64,000 nucleotides of DNA from assembly GCA_030267565.1 (NCBI GenBank), contig BRXU01000009.1, forward strand, positions 3,212,501 to 3,276,500, given 5' to 3'. The notes under the pieces were generated by a model. That model worked only from the letters and a program-made list of their open reading frames with translations. It searched no databases and had not been told where the DNA came from. Source of the stretch: Pleodorina starrii (Eukaryota; Chlorophyta; Chlorophyceae; Chlamydomonadales; Volvocaceae). Positions within the stretch are counted from its first letter, which is position 1; each line of letters starts with the position of its first letter. The position numbers and the translations under genes are program-made. Below, piece after piece: positions 12,201 to 22,686 of the stretch.

Positions 12201-12913
12201 ACCCCGTAAATCCAGAGGCAAGCTAAAACCATTTGAGCCCAGATGTGGGTACACGAGTCGACGTGGTACATGAACACACTGGGCGTGACACACCTGAAAA
12301 CTACGGTCCCGGTGCCGGGAGAGCCACGGGGAATAGCTGCATACCTGAGTACAACACGGCAGGAACCTGGACTTCGGAAGCAGCGCAGCTGCTGCGCCCG
12401 GTAGTGCAGGGTTGTTGTTCAATACTGCTTGCTCGCGGAGGTTTGGCGACAGCGGGGCCGTTGCCACAGCTACATAACCCGTGTAGTCGAAGTGAAGCGG
12501 CCGGACATAGTGGTGAGATGCTGGCGCGTAGTACCTGAGAAAAGGGCAAGATGGGGTAGAGGATATGGAGGTCAATCCCGCGCAGTAAGGGAAGTCGTCC
12601 CCGTGCAACGAGCCTGGGTGTGCCTTGGTCATAACGGTCCGGGCGAAGTCGTCCCAGGTCACCCCGAAACCGGTTTACCGGCGACATAGTATGCGAGCGG
12701 CATAAGGACAAGTTCCTGAAGTCCTTACCGAGTCAGAAACAGGAATCCTAGGAGCGTATAGCCCAGCAGCGCAAATGAGAAGCTGAGTGCCGCCCCACAG
12801 GTCACCGCAACCGGAGCGAGGCTGCTAAACCGGCGAAGCATCGCGGTGTCAAGCCGAGAGTTCTTAAGGAGTGCTTCGACCGCACGGTAAGCGCTAGCGA
12901 CGGAAACGCGCAT
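9221..12913 (-). CDS. Seipin homologue (lipid-droplet biogenesis)
   Basis: Six exons on the minus strand: 12729-12913, 12345-12534, 11851-11904, 11424-11521, 10805-11013 and 9221-10260. All phases close, giving 591 aa. Seipin is an ER membrane protein that organises lipid-droplet budding. It has two transmembrane helices around a conserved luminal beta-sandwich. Visible here: TM1 at about residues 37-60; the luminal PLHFDY strand; VAIHVVLTIP then FQVTGEML (matching the seipin LTLP...FQV strands); VRVDLPLF; AELHVRLRMG running directly into GLFQTVLFWLR; and TM2 at about residues 255-290. The last exon adds a roughly 290-residue disordered tail rich in Glu, Asp, Gly and Ser. The exons join with no missing bases, although a small extra exon between 11905 and 12344 cannot be excluded. 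The start is the first in-frame ATG. A second in-frame M lies further in. Confidence 0.78.
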
Positions 12914-14468
12914 GCTGCCCAACCATAGGTCGTTCAGGACAAGGATACACACCCAAAACGCAAAAGTGGATAGAATCTGCCTTTCGCTGAGAACTTCTGG
13001 GATTTAGAGCTCTATGTATCCTGTGACAACGCCCCAGATTGCGTGAGGGCGCCCAGCTTTAAAAAATATTATGCTGGCTTAGGCCATGGATATGCGAGCA
13101 TGCAACTTTCAAATGAAATGACAAAATAAATGAATGACTACGTTGGACTAACGCAACACCGTACATGTACGGTAAAATCCACGCCCCCCAAACTTTTCGC
13201 AGAGCTTGGCGTCTGCTAGTTCCCAAGGGACAATAGCCATGTAACCGACGCGTTCATGACTTGTACATAAATCGAGGTTTTCTGGAAACCAGATCGATGC
13301 ATTGGTCGTACAAGCTGCCCAGGCGCCGTCGGGCCGCTCGCATAAAAATGACGGCCAACCTGCATTGAACTGAAATCCGCACGGGCGCTCACGTCACAGA
13401 CGCATTGCCGCACACCAAGCGGCGAGAGCACGATCAGCCACAGGCAGGGGCTCCCGAAGAAAGGGGCGGCTCGCAGGAGCGTCAACACTTGATCCCTCTT
13501 GATCCAGTGGACCGTCCTCCGTCCGCGCCACATTGCACCTCTACAACCTCCACAACTGATGGTGCCTGAATGTACAAAAGGTTTTCGCCGTACGGATAAT
13601 TAATACAGAGGAGCTACGTACGGTGGAACCGCCCGCTCCCACAAGGCACACATCTGGCGTGCGGGATCCTGCGGGATCGTATCCAACGTAAGGCGCCGGT
13701 AAGCTCCTAATATACATTTTCCCATTCAGGGTGAAGGTCTCCGCCTCCACCTTCGGCAACTCCTGGGCACTTCCTGAGCTTCACAGGCGAAGCGCAGGTG
13801 TGCCTCCCGCCGATAGCTTTCACAACTGCATGGCTCCCCTGGACTACATCGTCTCAGCCCTACTCCTCAGGGTCAGCAGAACCGTCGCCCGTGCTGCCAT
13901 CTTCGACTGAACTGGGCTATCCGTTTTTAGAGCACCAGCGCAGCTCTACTACTACCGTTCCGCAGCAGGGACCACGCCCGATGTAAGACATCACGTCATG
14001 CTTAGCTATCGTGCTGATAGACTCGTTGCTGGCCGTGCCCGCTTGGGTAGTGTCCAAGGATGGATGTGCAGAGACGGAAATTGAGACCGGTCCTGATCGA
14101 TTAAGCAAAGTGAGTTGAGGCGCGCGAGGAAGATGATGGTGTGCTTTACATGAGACACTGGACGGACTGATGCGCAAAAGGCCCATCAGCCACGCCGGCA
14201 TTGGAAACACTTGTGTAAGCGCCGCATGAATGGTACGAAAACCTGGTCATTGTCCCGTCCCAGATAAACCTTGTCATTGTTGATGTTACAGAGGGCACCT
14301 ATGGACCGGTGTCGGGGACCTGAGCCTTTCCCCGGCACCTATGGACCATATTCCGGCTTATAGATGTATTATATATGTACCCTATAGAGATAATAAAATA
14401 ATCAGTGCCCAAAGCCGACCGACGTTCACATATCGCACGCATTTCGCTAGTATTGCTGAATCGCCACC
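12914..14468. other. Intergenic, possible unresolved exons
   Basis: Between the seipin 5' end and the 3' end of the minus-strand membrane-protein gene. Open frames on the minus strand (13541-13759 and 13917-14210) lack convincing splice partners and have no ATG at their first codon. A minus-strand TGTAA (TTACA at 14286-14290) lies about 180 nt past the stop at 14469 and may end that transcript. I see no recognisable domain. Confidence 0.4.
14286..14290 (-). terminator. Candidate TGTAA poly(A) signal
   Basis: TGTAA on the minus strand, about 180 nt downstream of the stop codon at 14469-14471. It is placed where an algal poly(A) signal would be expected. Confidence 0.45.
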
Positions 14469-15636
14469 TCAAGCCATCGTCGCCCCCTTGGGCGGAGCAT
14501 CGGACTGCATGGGCAGCGTGTCAGTTCCCCCGTAACCAACCGCAATAGCTAAGAAAAAGTTCCACGTGGCCGAGGCAATTTGGCCAGCCGCAATTGCCCG
14601 CAGGTAAGGGAGGGGGTTCCCATCCAGAGCAACTAGCGCCTTTATGGTCGTGTCAGCAAAGAGGGGCTGACCATCAGCGACGGAAGTGATCTGCTGCACG
14701 CGCTCTGTGGCCCGGAGGATGAGCAGCGTCGCGTTGACGGCGAGGAACCTGCCACATGCGAAAACCATCCAAAAGTCAGTCAAGGGGGAATGAGGCAGGC
14801 ATTCCAGAAAGGTTGCCTGAAATGTATTGGGGCAGTGGCTCTACCCACATGTTCAGCAGCGAGTGGGCGCGGTGCAGGCCACCAGCAAAGCCGACCACAG
14901 CAATGATGATCAAATTGACGAACTGCAAGGGAAAAAGTGAGAGATTTCTTGTCTTCAATACATGACGTACTGCGCTGAACGGATGTGCAACAGTAATCTC
15001 ATATCCCACCTGGGCGCTGACGATGTACCACTCGAGCTGCAGCGGCGAGCGCGACAGGTTGAGCATCGTTACGAATAGCTGACCGGCCTTGAACAGCAAG
15101 AACGTACCATGATTTCGATCTGCTCCAGAGCCCTATCCCAGTGGAAGCCGGTAAGGACATCTGTCATTTTTGCAAGCCCTCCCTGCACGGCGGCGCGGCA
15201 GCAAGCATGGTAAGCGGCGGTTCCGTTGACTGGCGGTTGACATGCATCGATACTTTCAAACCGCAGCCGTTCAGCTCTGTAACTAGGAATAACTGGACTG
15301 GGAATAACAAATTGGCTAATAAACAAATACATATCGGGTTTCCGGTCAGCGGTGGCCTTGTCCAACGCCATGCCAACCACCGCGATGCGCGAACAAGAGC
15401 AATCGGCAATAACAATTAACAACCAGTCGTATGTGTGGCAGGCCAGCACAATGTTTTAGTATGCATGTAGTCATATGTTCAAGAGCACGCATTGCCGGGG
15501 TCTGGCTTGCCTCCGACGAAAACATGCCGAGACTTGCAGGAACTTCCTGGGCACAACGTCTTACCACGTAGACGGCCCAAGGGGCGATTCCGAGCAAAGC
15601 CAGGACGGCCGCTGCCATAGTTGATCCCTTAGCCAT
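14469..15636 (-). CDS. Unknown multi-pass membrane protein, copy A (divergent paralogue)
   Basis: Minus-strand gene starting at ATG 15636. Exons placed: 15565-15636, 15108-15182, 15010-15036, 14849-14922 and 14469-14748. It is clearly paralogous to the plus-strand gene at 15972-17027. Shared blocks are an N-terminal hydrophobic helix ending PWAVYV/PWGIYL, EIM|LEWY at the same exon junction, SAQFVNLIIIAVVG, MFLAVNATLLILRATERV, and YLRAIAAGQIASATWNFFLAI. The segment matching the paralogue's second hydrophobic helix (about 20 residues before GLAKMTD) is not found in a clean exon between 15183 and 15564, so one exon is unresolved or lost. No family or function is recognised. The intron after LEWYIVSAQ is an extra one relative to copy B. 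Confidence 0.62.
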
Positions 15637-15971
15637 CCCTGCTTTGGTGCTCGCCGGACGCTGGACCGTGGACGCCAGTAGAGGTTTGGCAGTACTTGAC
15701 GGGACTTTTTGCGGAAGCTCGCAAGATCTTGAAGCCACAGTTATTATTGTGAACAAATCTCTGCAATCTGGCAGCTTTTTAAATCGGCATGCGCTGGCAA
15801 TTGTACGAAGCGATTTGTACAGCCGAGTCAGCTCTGACTTAAATGCCAAAGCTGACCGAGATGTCTCTATCTGACCGCATCCAGTTCACCTTGTGACCAT
15901 TTCACTTTATCTGATCTGAGTCCTGCTCGGCTGCTGCAAGGAGACTCAATTTCGTTTGAACCACCGGAAGG
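15637..15971. promoter_or_regulatory. Shared divergent promoter interval of the paralogue pair
   Basis: 335 bp separate the two start codons of the head-to-head paralogues. Both promoters and 5' UTRs must lie here or overlap the first exons. I see no clear TATA box. The arrangement suggests an inverted duplication that kept a bidirectional promoter. This is inferred from gene positions only. Confidence 0.5.
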
Positions 15972-17027
15972 ATGTCGGCGAAAGGTTGGACCGTTGCCGT
16001 CGCCATCGTGGCCGTGCTATCCTTCCTGCCATGGGGCATTTACCTGGTAAGGGTCGGCGTCCATTCCCTTGCTAACTCGTCACCAGCTCTGGCGTTCGAC
16101 TTCGCCCCGACGCTTGAATTGACCTGAGCGGCTGCCGTCTGATCCAAGCGGGTCATGCCATGTCCTTTGACGCTACTGCGGCTCTTGATGAAGATTTAGA
16201 TACTGCTTGACCTGGGGGACTTTATGGAGAGATTGTTCGTCGCTGCCGTCCCTCTGTTTGTCCTACGGTTGCAGGCCGGGCTGGGCAAGCTTACCCAATC
16301 GATTACAGATTCGAGCCTCAAGGAAGCGCTTAAGCAGACGATCATTATGGTACGTTGTTGTGGGTCAGCAACAGAGCCAGTTTTGGTTGAAGCTGGCCAC
16401 AACGGCTAAATAAATAACCCGCCCCGCTTGCTCCGTTCTCTTGCAGCTTGAATGGTATACGGTTTGCGCGCAGTTTGTCAACTTAGTCCTTATCCTTATA
16501 GCCTGCATTCTCCAGGCGCTGCGTCGTACACACAGGTGAGGGGGCCGTTTGTGTGTGTATGTGTGTGCTGAGGGCGCCATTTAAGATGTGCGGCGCTCAC
16601 GGCGGGGTGATGGGTTGTGAAAGTTCCAAGATCCCTCGAGGGAGAAAAGTAGCAGTTGTTCAGTCCCAAGGGGGCCTAGTGCTTAGATGCTCTGGCACGT
16701 TCGGTAACCCTTATCCCCACACGTTTTCGCATACCTACCCGCTCACTTCCCCGCAGCATGTTCATCATGTTCTTGGCGGTGAACAGCGCCCTGCTCATCA
16801 TGCGCGCGACGGACCGCATCGTCGCTATCAACTACATCGACGACAATGCCTACACCGCCGAGGAGATTTTCGGTGTGCTGCACATCAAGGGAGACCCGCT
16901 TAAGTACCTGCGCGCCGAGGCCTGTGGCCAGGTTGCTTCCGCCACGATGAACTTCTTCCTGGCCATCCTCCTTGGATTGGCAGGCACCGCCAAGGTCGAC
17001 CTGCCTCAGACGGCTGTGGCTGCTTAA
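15972..17027 (+). CDS. Unknown multi-pass membrane protein, copy B (divergent paralogue)
   Basis: Four exons: 15972-16046, 16200-16349, 16447-16535 and 16757-17027. Phases close to 194 aa. About four or five hydrophobic helices are visible: residues ~7-25; ~34-48 (LFVAAVPLFVL); ~84-99 (AQFVNLVLILIACIL); ~106-122 (FIMFLAVNSALLIMR); and ~168-183 (MNFFLAILLGLAG). Between helices 4 and 5 lies an acidic loop with NYIDDNAYTAEE. The start is the first ATG, and the N-terminus aligns with copy A at the same position and the same first intron phase. I do not recognise the family. The small size, lack of charged catalytic motifs and hydrophobicity suggest a structural or transport-associated membrane protein, but that is speculation. 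Confidence 0.75.
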
Positions 17028-17841
17028 GGATTAAATGCGACGGCGCTCATGCTGACTCTCAATATGGGGGGTATATGTTCTATATGTTCTATATGGGGGG
17101 TATATGTTCTATAGCGCGTCACCGCGGGCCCAAACGGTCAGTGGGGTTTAGGTGATACGGTGGCCTCCAGGGCGGAGCTTCTACCCTAAGGACCAACTGG
17201 CACGTACATGCCGCGTGCACTGCAGCGGGAGCAAGCTGTGATACACATATGTACTTGGCACTGCTTCAAACGATATGAATATGTTTTGGTTTTTATTTGG
17301 CGGTTTTATTTGCAGCGTGACCTTCCGGGGGGACCTAACGCTTATGGTTCTGTCCTAGTCCCGGGTACACATGTGGCATGTATATAGTGCTCAGTTAAAG
17401 GATTTTGTTATAGTCCGTCTGTCAAGTTGCTACGTTGAGATTCTGCGTGGACACCTGGGCCATTTGCCGGGTCTTGGCGATGTGGGTCTGGCCAATATGT
17501 ACTTGCCCAGGCGTGTCCGTTGGATTTGTTGCGCACGGCAATTGCAACCCACATAACAGGGCATGTATCGTATCGCTCGTGTCTTCGTGTAGAATGGCAT
17601 ACTTGAACGCTTGCCTGGTGCGACCGCGCACGCCCTTGTGCAGCATGTGCCCAATGGCTCGAACCAAACCCAGCCGGCCAGCAAACAGGGCGGCGCCCTT
17701 TGACGGCAACCGCACCAGCGAGTGTGGGCTCCACATGACAATGTGTGCAAGCACATGCTCCGTGGGGCACAACAACGTCTTCTATGACTTGCACTAACGT
17801 TGTGTCATGAACGTGCAAGTGGGATTTATCAGCGGTCTGGT
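17028..17841. other. Intergenic between convergent genes
   Basis: A short tandem array of GGGGGGTATATGTTC-type units lies at about 17065-17115. A minus-strand open frame at 17422-17775 (about 118 aa) has no start context or recognisable domain. I see nothing else. Confidence 0.45.
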
Positions 17842-17846
17842 TTACA
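17842..17846 (-). terminator. Candidate TGTAA poly(A) signal
   Basis: TGTAA on the minus strand, 200 nt past the stop at 18046-18048 of the Pro-rich gene, a normal 3' UTR length for Chlamydomonas-type genes. Confidence 0.5.
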
Positions 17847-18045
17847 GCGACCAACAGACTTCGCATCGCTCCCAGTTCGACGCTTGTTACCAGCTTTGAG
17901 ACCGATTACGGCGATAGCAAGGCTCGCTTTGCCAATGTCCTCGTTAGTCAGATCCAGTCCTTTCCAAGACCGCCACACGGACGCCTCAGCAGCCAGAGTC
18001 GGCGGCAGCCTGCCACATCGCGCTGCCTGCGCTGTCGCCGCGGCG

Positions 18046-20430
18046 CTACCTGCGTTTCGGGCTAGCCTTGCCGGTGCCGAAGCGCGGCAGGGCGTGCCGG
18101 GCGAGCCGGTCCTCCTCCGCATAGGTGCCGCCTGTTGGGGTTGACGACCATGTCGGACGAACCCGAACAAACACATGGTAATGGTGGGGGCGTGCGGAGT
18201 TGAGTCACCGTCGCGGGCTCCTGGTGGTGTGCGGCGGCGAGTGATCCGAACACCGTATGCTGACGGCCTCGTGGCAGGCGACGAGGAAACACCAGGGAAC
18301 AAGGCGGGGCCGGGCAGCCAGCCAGAAAGGCAGGGCAGAGAGCCAGTGGACCAACACCGCGTGCCGCCAAAAAAACGGCAATGCGGGGTCGCGCCTTGCA
18401 CTGGAGGCCGTGGGGTGGTCGGGTGGAGCAGTCGCGATGAGGGACATCGCGGGCGGCTCAGGAGAGAGAAGAAAAGAACAGAGGGCGGTGGCAATTGCGG
18501 CGGCGCCATTGCGCCTAGGAAGGCGTGGAACCTACCCGGGGGCGGCGCTCCAGGGAAGTTCGAGGCGGGGCATCCAGCTGGCGGGTACCCGTACGGGCTC
18601 GAGGGGTACCCCGGCGGCGGCGGGTAGCCAGCCAGGCCGCTGCAGCCGCCGTATGCGACAGGTTGGCCGGAAGGCGACGCCGCGGGCTGCTGCGGTGGGT
18701 ATCCGCATCCAGGGGGCGGCGCCGCACCCACTGGAGCGCCTGCGGACAGGAGACCGGTGCACGGGCGCGATGGTGGGCCTCTCGTAACTCACGCAACCCA
18801 GCCCGTCCCGACTGGTCTCGAACTCTCGATGGCATTCTGGCATAGCACGCGCTGAAACCCTAAAGTCTCCAGCGGACGCCCCACGACCCACGACCGAGAC
18901 CCTCAAGGTTGCAAACTCGCGTAGCGGCGTATACGTACCGGTACCTTTGGGAGGGTATGACGGAGCGGATGCCGACGGCTGGGGCGGCCAGGCCAGCAGC
19001 GGCCCCTGGCCCTGCGACGGCGCCGTGCCCGGCACGCCGTATGGAACCCCAAATACGTACTGCTGGCCGTATGCACCAGGGGGAGCACCGTAAGGGGCCG
19101 GAGCGCCGTAGACGGCCGCTGGGGCGCCGCACTGTGGAGGGTGTTGGGGCACGGCCCCGTAATCGGCGCCGTACTGCGGCACGGCGGTCGGCGGCGACTG
19201 CAAGCCTCGCGCCTGGGCTGCCTCATGCTGCTGCGAGCATTGCTGCTGCGGCGGCGGCGGCGGAGGCGGCGCACCATCCGATGGGGGATACTGGGGCGCG
19301 GGACCGGCGGGAGGGCCTGCGGCAAGTCACCACAGCGCCAGGTTGCAGTGCCAGTCAGCTCGGGGCCAAAGCAGTGATACGGTACTGTCGGTGCAGCGGC
19401 GTCCCTTGGTGGGCAGCCCCCAGCCCCGCGTCCCTGGGGAACCGGCACGATCCCCTTCCCGACCTACCGCCGCCTTCCCGACCCTGCGCCGCCGCCTCAG
19501 CCTCCGTTGCCGCTGCCCCCTGCCCTTCCATCACCGGCTCACCGGACAGCGCGTGACTCGCCGCGTGACTCGGCGACTCCGCTGCCGCCTGGCCCTGGCT
19601 CCGGTCCAGGCCCGCCGCCGCCTGCGACGCTGCCGCTGCTGGAGGCGTCTTTTGCCCTCCCTCGCGCAGGCGTATCGCGACAAAAGCTGACCCATGGGCC
19701 TGGCCAGTTGTCCGTTCGGCACCCCGCTGCGCCGAGCCCGCGGCCGTAGCCACCGGCACGGCTTGGCCGCTAGGTCCCGCAGGCGCACCCTGGCCGCCTG
19801 CACCCGCGTCGCCGCCGATGCGCAAGGTTCGGAGGTCGGGGCAGCCCGACGGCACCGCTGCCGGCGACGAGGTTGCGCCAGCGGCGCCGTGCACCTGCAA
19901 GCCGGGGCTCGCTGCCGCGCTGCCGCTCCTGCCGGCATCGGCGTCGCCGTCGCTGCGAGCCCCTTTAGGGCGTGAGCAACGGTGGCCGGCGGGCTGCGCC
20001 GTTGCTGGCTGCGGGTGCGAACAGTAGGGACTGGGTGTGCCGGTGGAGGTCGCGGGGTGCCCGAAGACCGTCCCCGGCGCCACGCCGCGCGACGGCGGTC
20101 GCTGCTTGTCGCGCGGCTCTGGGCGGGCTGGCGCCGGGAAGACGCCGTATCCAGGCAGGAATGTGGGTCGCACGGCGCCTTGTTGCAGAGGCGGCTGCTG
20201 CTGCTGCGTGGGCAGTCGGCGGGGGAGGGTTGGCGGGCGATGGTGGGTAGGGAGTAGGCGACAGGGTGTGTCAGCTGTCCAGGCCCACACCGCCACCAGG
20301 TAAGAGCAACGATACCGCAGCGGAGGGACGTAGGCGAGCGAGAACCCATCGCCTGCCGCCGGGTGCGGGTGAGGATTACGACGTGCAGGGACATTCCAAC
20401 GCTGAGGAACAGCAAGCCGAGGAACAGCAC
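18046..20430 (-). CDS. Pro/Gly/Tyr/Gln-rich protein, function unknown
   Basis: Three 3' exons are well supported: 18945-19316, 18536-18739 and 18046-18131 (stop TAG). All are joined in phase 1. They encode a Pro/Gly/Tyr/Gln-rich region with repeated GYPP, YGAP and GAPP motifs and a basic end (GTGKASPKRR). Upstream, a long open frame at about 19355-20296 (Ala/Gln/Glu-rich) and a hydrophobic segment near 20370-20425 (VLFLGLLFLSVGMSLHVVIL followed by RTRR) probably belong to the same gene, but I could not fix their junctions or the start codon. If correct, the product is a single-pass or signal-anchored protein with a long disordered tail. GYPP-type repeats also occur in annexin VII, rhodopsin tails and RNA-binding proteins, so they are not diagnostic. 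Confidence 0.5.
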
Positions 20431-22686
20431 GTCATGGCCGTCCGCCCGCGCACCGGAAACGCAGGAGACGTCGAGGCCGCGGGCGACGGGGCGGCGCCGG
20501 CAGCGGCTGGTGGGGGCGCCCCCGCGGGTGTGAACCTGAGGACCAGGCTCACGAAGCCCTTCTGCTTATGGTTGCTGAGCCACAGGGGCGCGTGCACTCG
20601 GTCCTCGCCGTGCGTCCGAACCTGAGGCAAGGCGGGTCCGCAGCTGTTGAGCAGGTGCCACGTGGCGGTACACTACAGCTTGCGGTTGGTTACTTCTCAC
20701 GGTCTGGCCTCGCTCTCGGTTATCCCTCCCACATACCAAAGGGGAGGGCGGGTACAGTTGGCCCCGAATTCCCGATCCCGCCCACGGCGGCGGCGTGACA
20801 CGGCGTGACACCCGCGATGCATCCCTCGTCCCTTGGCGTAAGCACGGCAACGGAACCATTTCCGCCCGTCCTTGGCGGCTCTTTTGCTCGCCCTCTTGCG
20901 GCGCGTTACACCAGGGATCCCGCCTTACAATCGTCCATCCGTACGTTGAAGTACTGCACGCACCGTGGCCAGCGAAACCGACGCGACACCCAGCAACTTG
21001 TCTTTGCCCCAATTCTCATCCTTCACCTGAAGGCACAGCAGGGGTATTGTCGCAATGAGGCCGCAGTTTAACCACCACTACAACAACGGAAAACCCTAAG
21101 CAGATTGCTGCTTGTGGATCATGGTGCCGGCTGGTGATAACTCGTTGCAGTGGCGGTGACGATTGGGCACGTTGGGCATGTTACGTATACGTGCCCGGAT
21201 ACGTTGGGCACTGCTGGAAATCCTACGGGTGTAGCGCCATTAGCTGGGATGGCGCGCCATTTGCGGGGATAGCGCCATCCTGATTCGGTGGGTATCGGTG
21301 GGTATCCTCGCGGGGGCTGGGCTGGCAGTTGGACTGCGCGGGCAGATGCTCACCGTCACAGACAGTTCCGTTTCTGCGTTGACAATGATGACAAAGGTCT
21401 CGTTCCAAACGGGCGCCGTGCCTCCGTCTGCGCGGATACGTCAAGCGTTGGGCGGCGCGGCCCAAGAAATGGAGAAATATACGGAGGAATGAATGTTTTG
21501 CAAACACCAAACACCAAATGCTCTCTGCAGGCCCGCTGTCTCAACCGTTTCGAACATCTGGCGCCCACTAGGAACAGCAGATGCCAGATCACGAAGATGC
21601 CAGATCACGAAGATGCCAGATCACGAAGCAGCGGGCGGCACGGACGAAGTATTCGTGACGACTCGTGCACGGGCAACAAAGTGTAAGCTCCCAATCCATG
21701 ACCCTTATTGCAGCAATTGTGTAGTAATTTTTTTTATTTTTTTGGGTTGTAACTGTGCTTATCGGTCCCGGCTCAGCGTCGGAACAAGGATCCGGCATCC
21801 GAGCAGTCGATAGTATTAAAGCTCGGCGGCCATGCGACGGGACGCGCCTCTGTGTGTCTTTGTTTTATACGTTTGCCCGCCGAGCTCCAAGATGGCATAT
21901 GGGTCCTGCTTGCCTGCGCGCGCCGTAGCACATAGCACCAAAGTTGGCCTGTCAAACGGTCTGTCAGATCACGGTAAGAACGAGGACGAATTAATTGCTT
22001 CCCCTTTTTAAGCCGGTATCATCTTACCAAACCATTCCTTGTCGACAAGACCCTTCGCAAACTCGACTGCCAGGGAGAGAACAAAGAAGGGGTAAGTGGC
22101 AGGTGACAAGAAGGGCGTCATAGACGACTCGCGGGCAAATCACGACATGGCTGCCAACCAGTTGACATTCACTCGATGATGTTAGTTTACCTGTGCACTG
22201 CAGTTGGCCTGCTTGCAGGGACATGGCGCCGTGGGGCGACCGTGGGCCACGGGCAGGTGTGCGCAAGCAGTTAGGCAGGGGCTGCGGGCACAGCTCCCCG
22301 GCAAGAAGCTTTGAAACCACCAGTTATTATATTTTATACTGCATGCCCAGCCAATGTCAAACAGTGAACGGGCACCGTAAGCATTTACAGCAACTGTCCA
22401 ACTAAGCTTGTTGTACCAAGTAATATGCTTTAAGAGGATATACATGTTAACGTTAAGGGTATGTTGGAAACGTTATGGAACCAGCTGCGATCCAACGAAC
22501 TTGAAGCATTCCAAATGGTCTCGGAGCATAGCATACGAGTCAGCTTCTCGTGTAACTACCTGTTCAGCCGACTCTGTATAACTGCCTCACCGCTGACATT
22601 TCTTGACATCCCAACTCGTCAGATCCCACAGGCTGCCTTGCTCAGCAAATCACTTGTGTTCTCAGCGTTGCCCTGAAACGACCAAA
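20431..22686. other. Intergenic region upstream of the thiolase
   Basis: No convincing exons. It holds a three-unit 16-bp tandem repeat (21580-21627), a T-rich run at 21722-21745 and short GGTATCGGTGG duplications near 21288-21305. The GC content falls towards 22.3-22.6 kb, just before the thiolase start. Confidence 0.45.
21580..21627 (+). repeat. 16-bp tandem repeat, 3 units
   Basis: Three perfect head-to-tail copies of GATGCCAGATCACGAA. Confidence 0.85.

Noticed and set aside
17422..17775. Minus-strand 118-aa open frame as a gene
   Set aside because: No ATG, splice context or domain; it lies beyond the likely poly(A) site of the Pro-rich gene.
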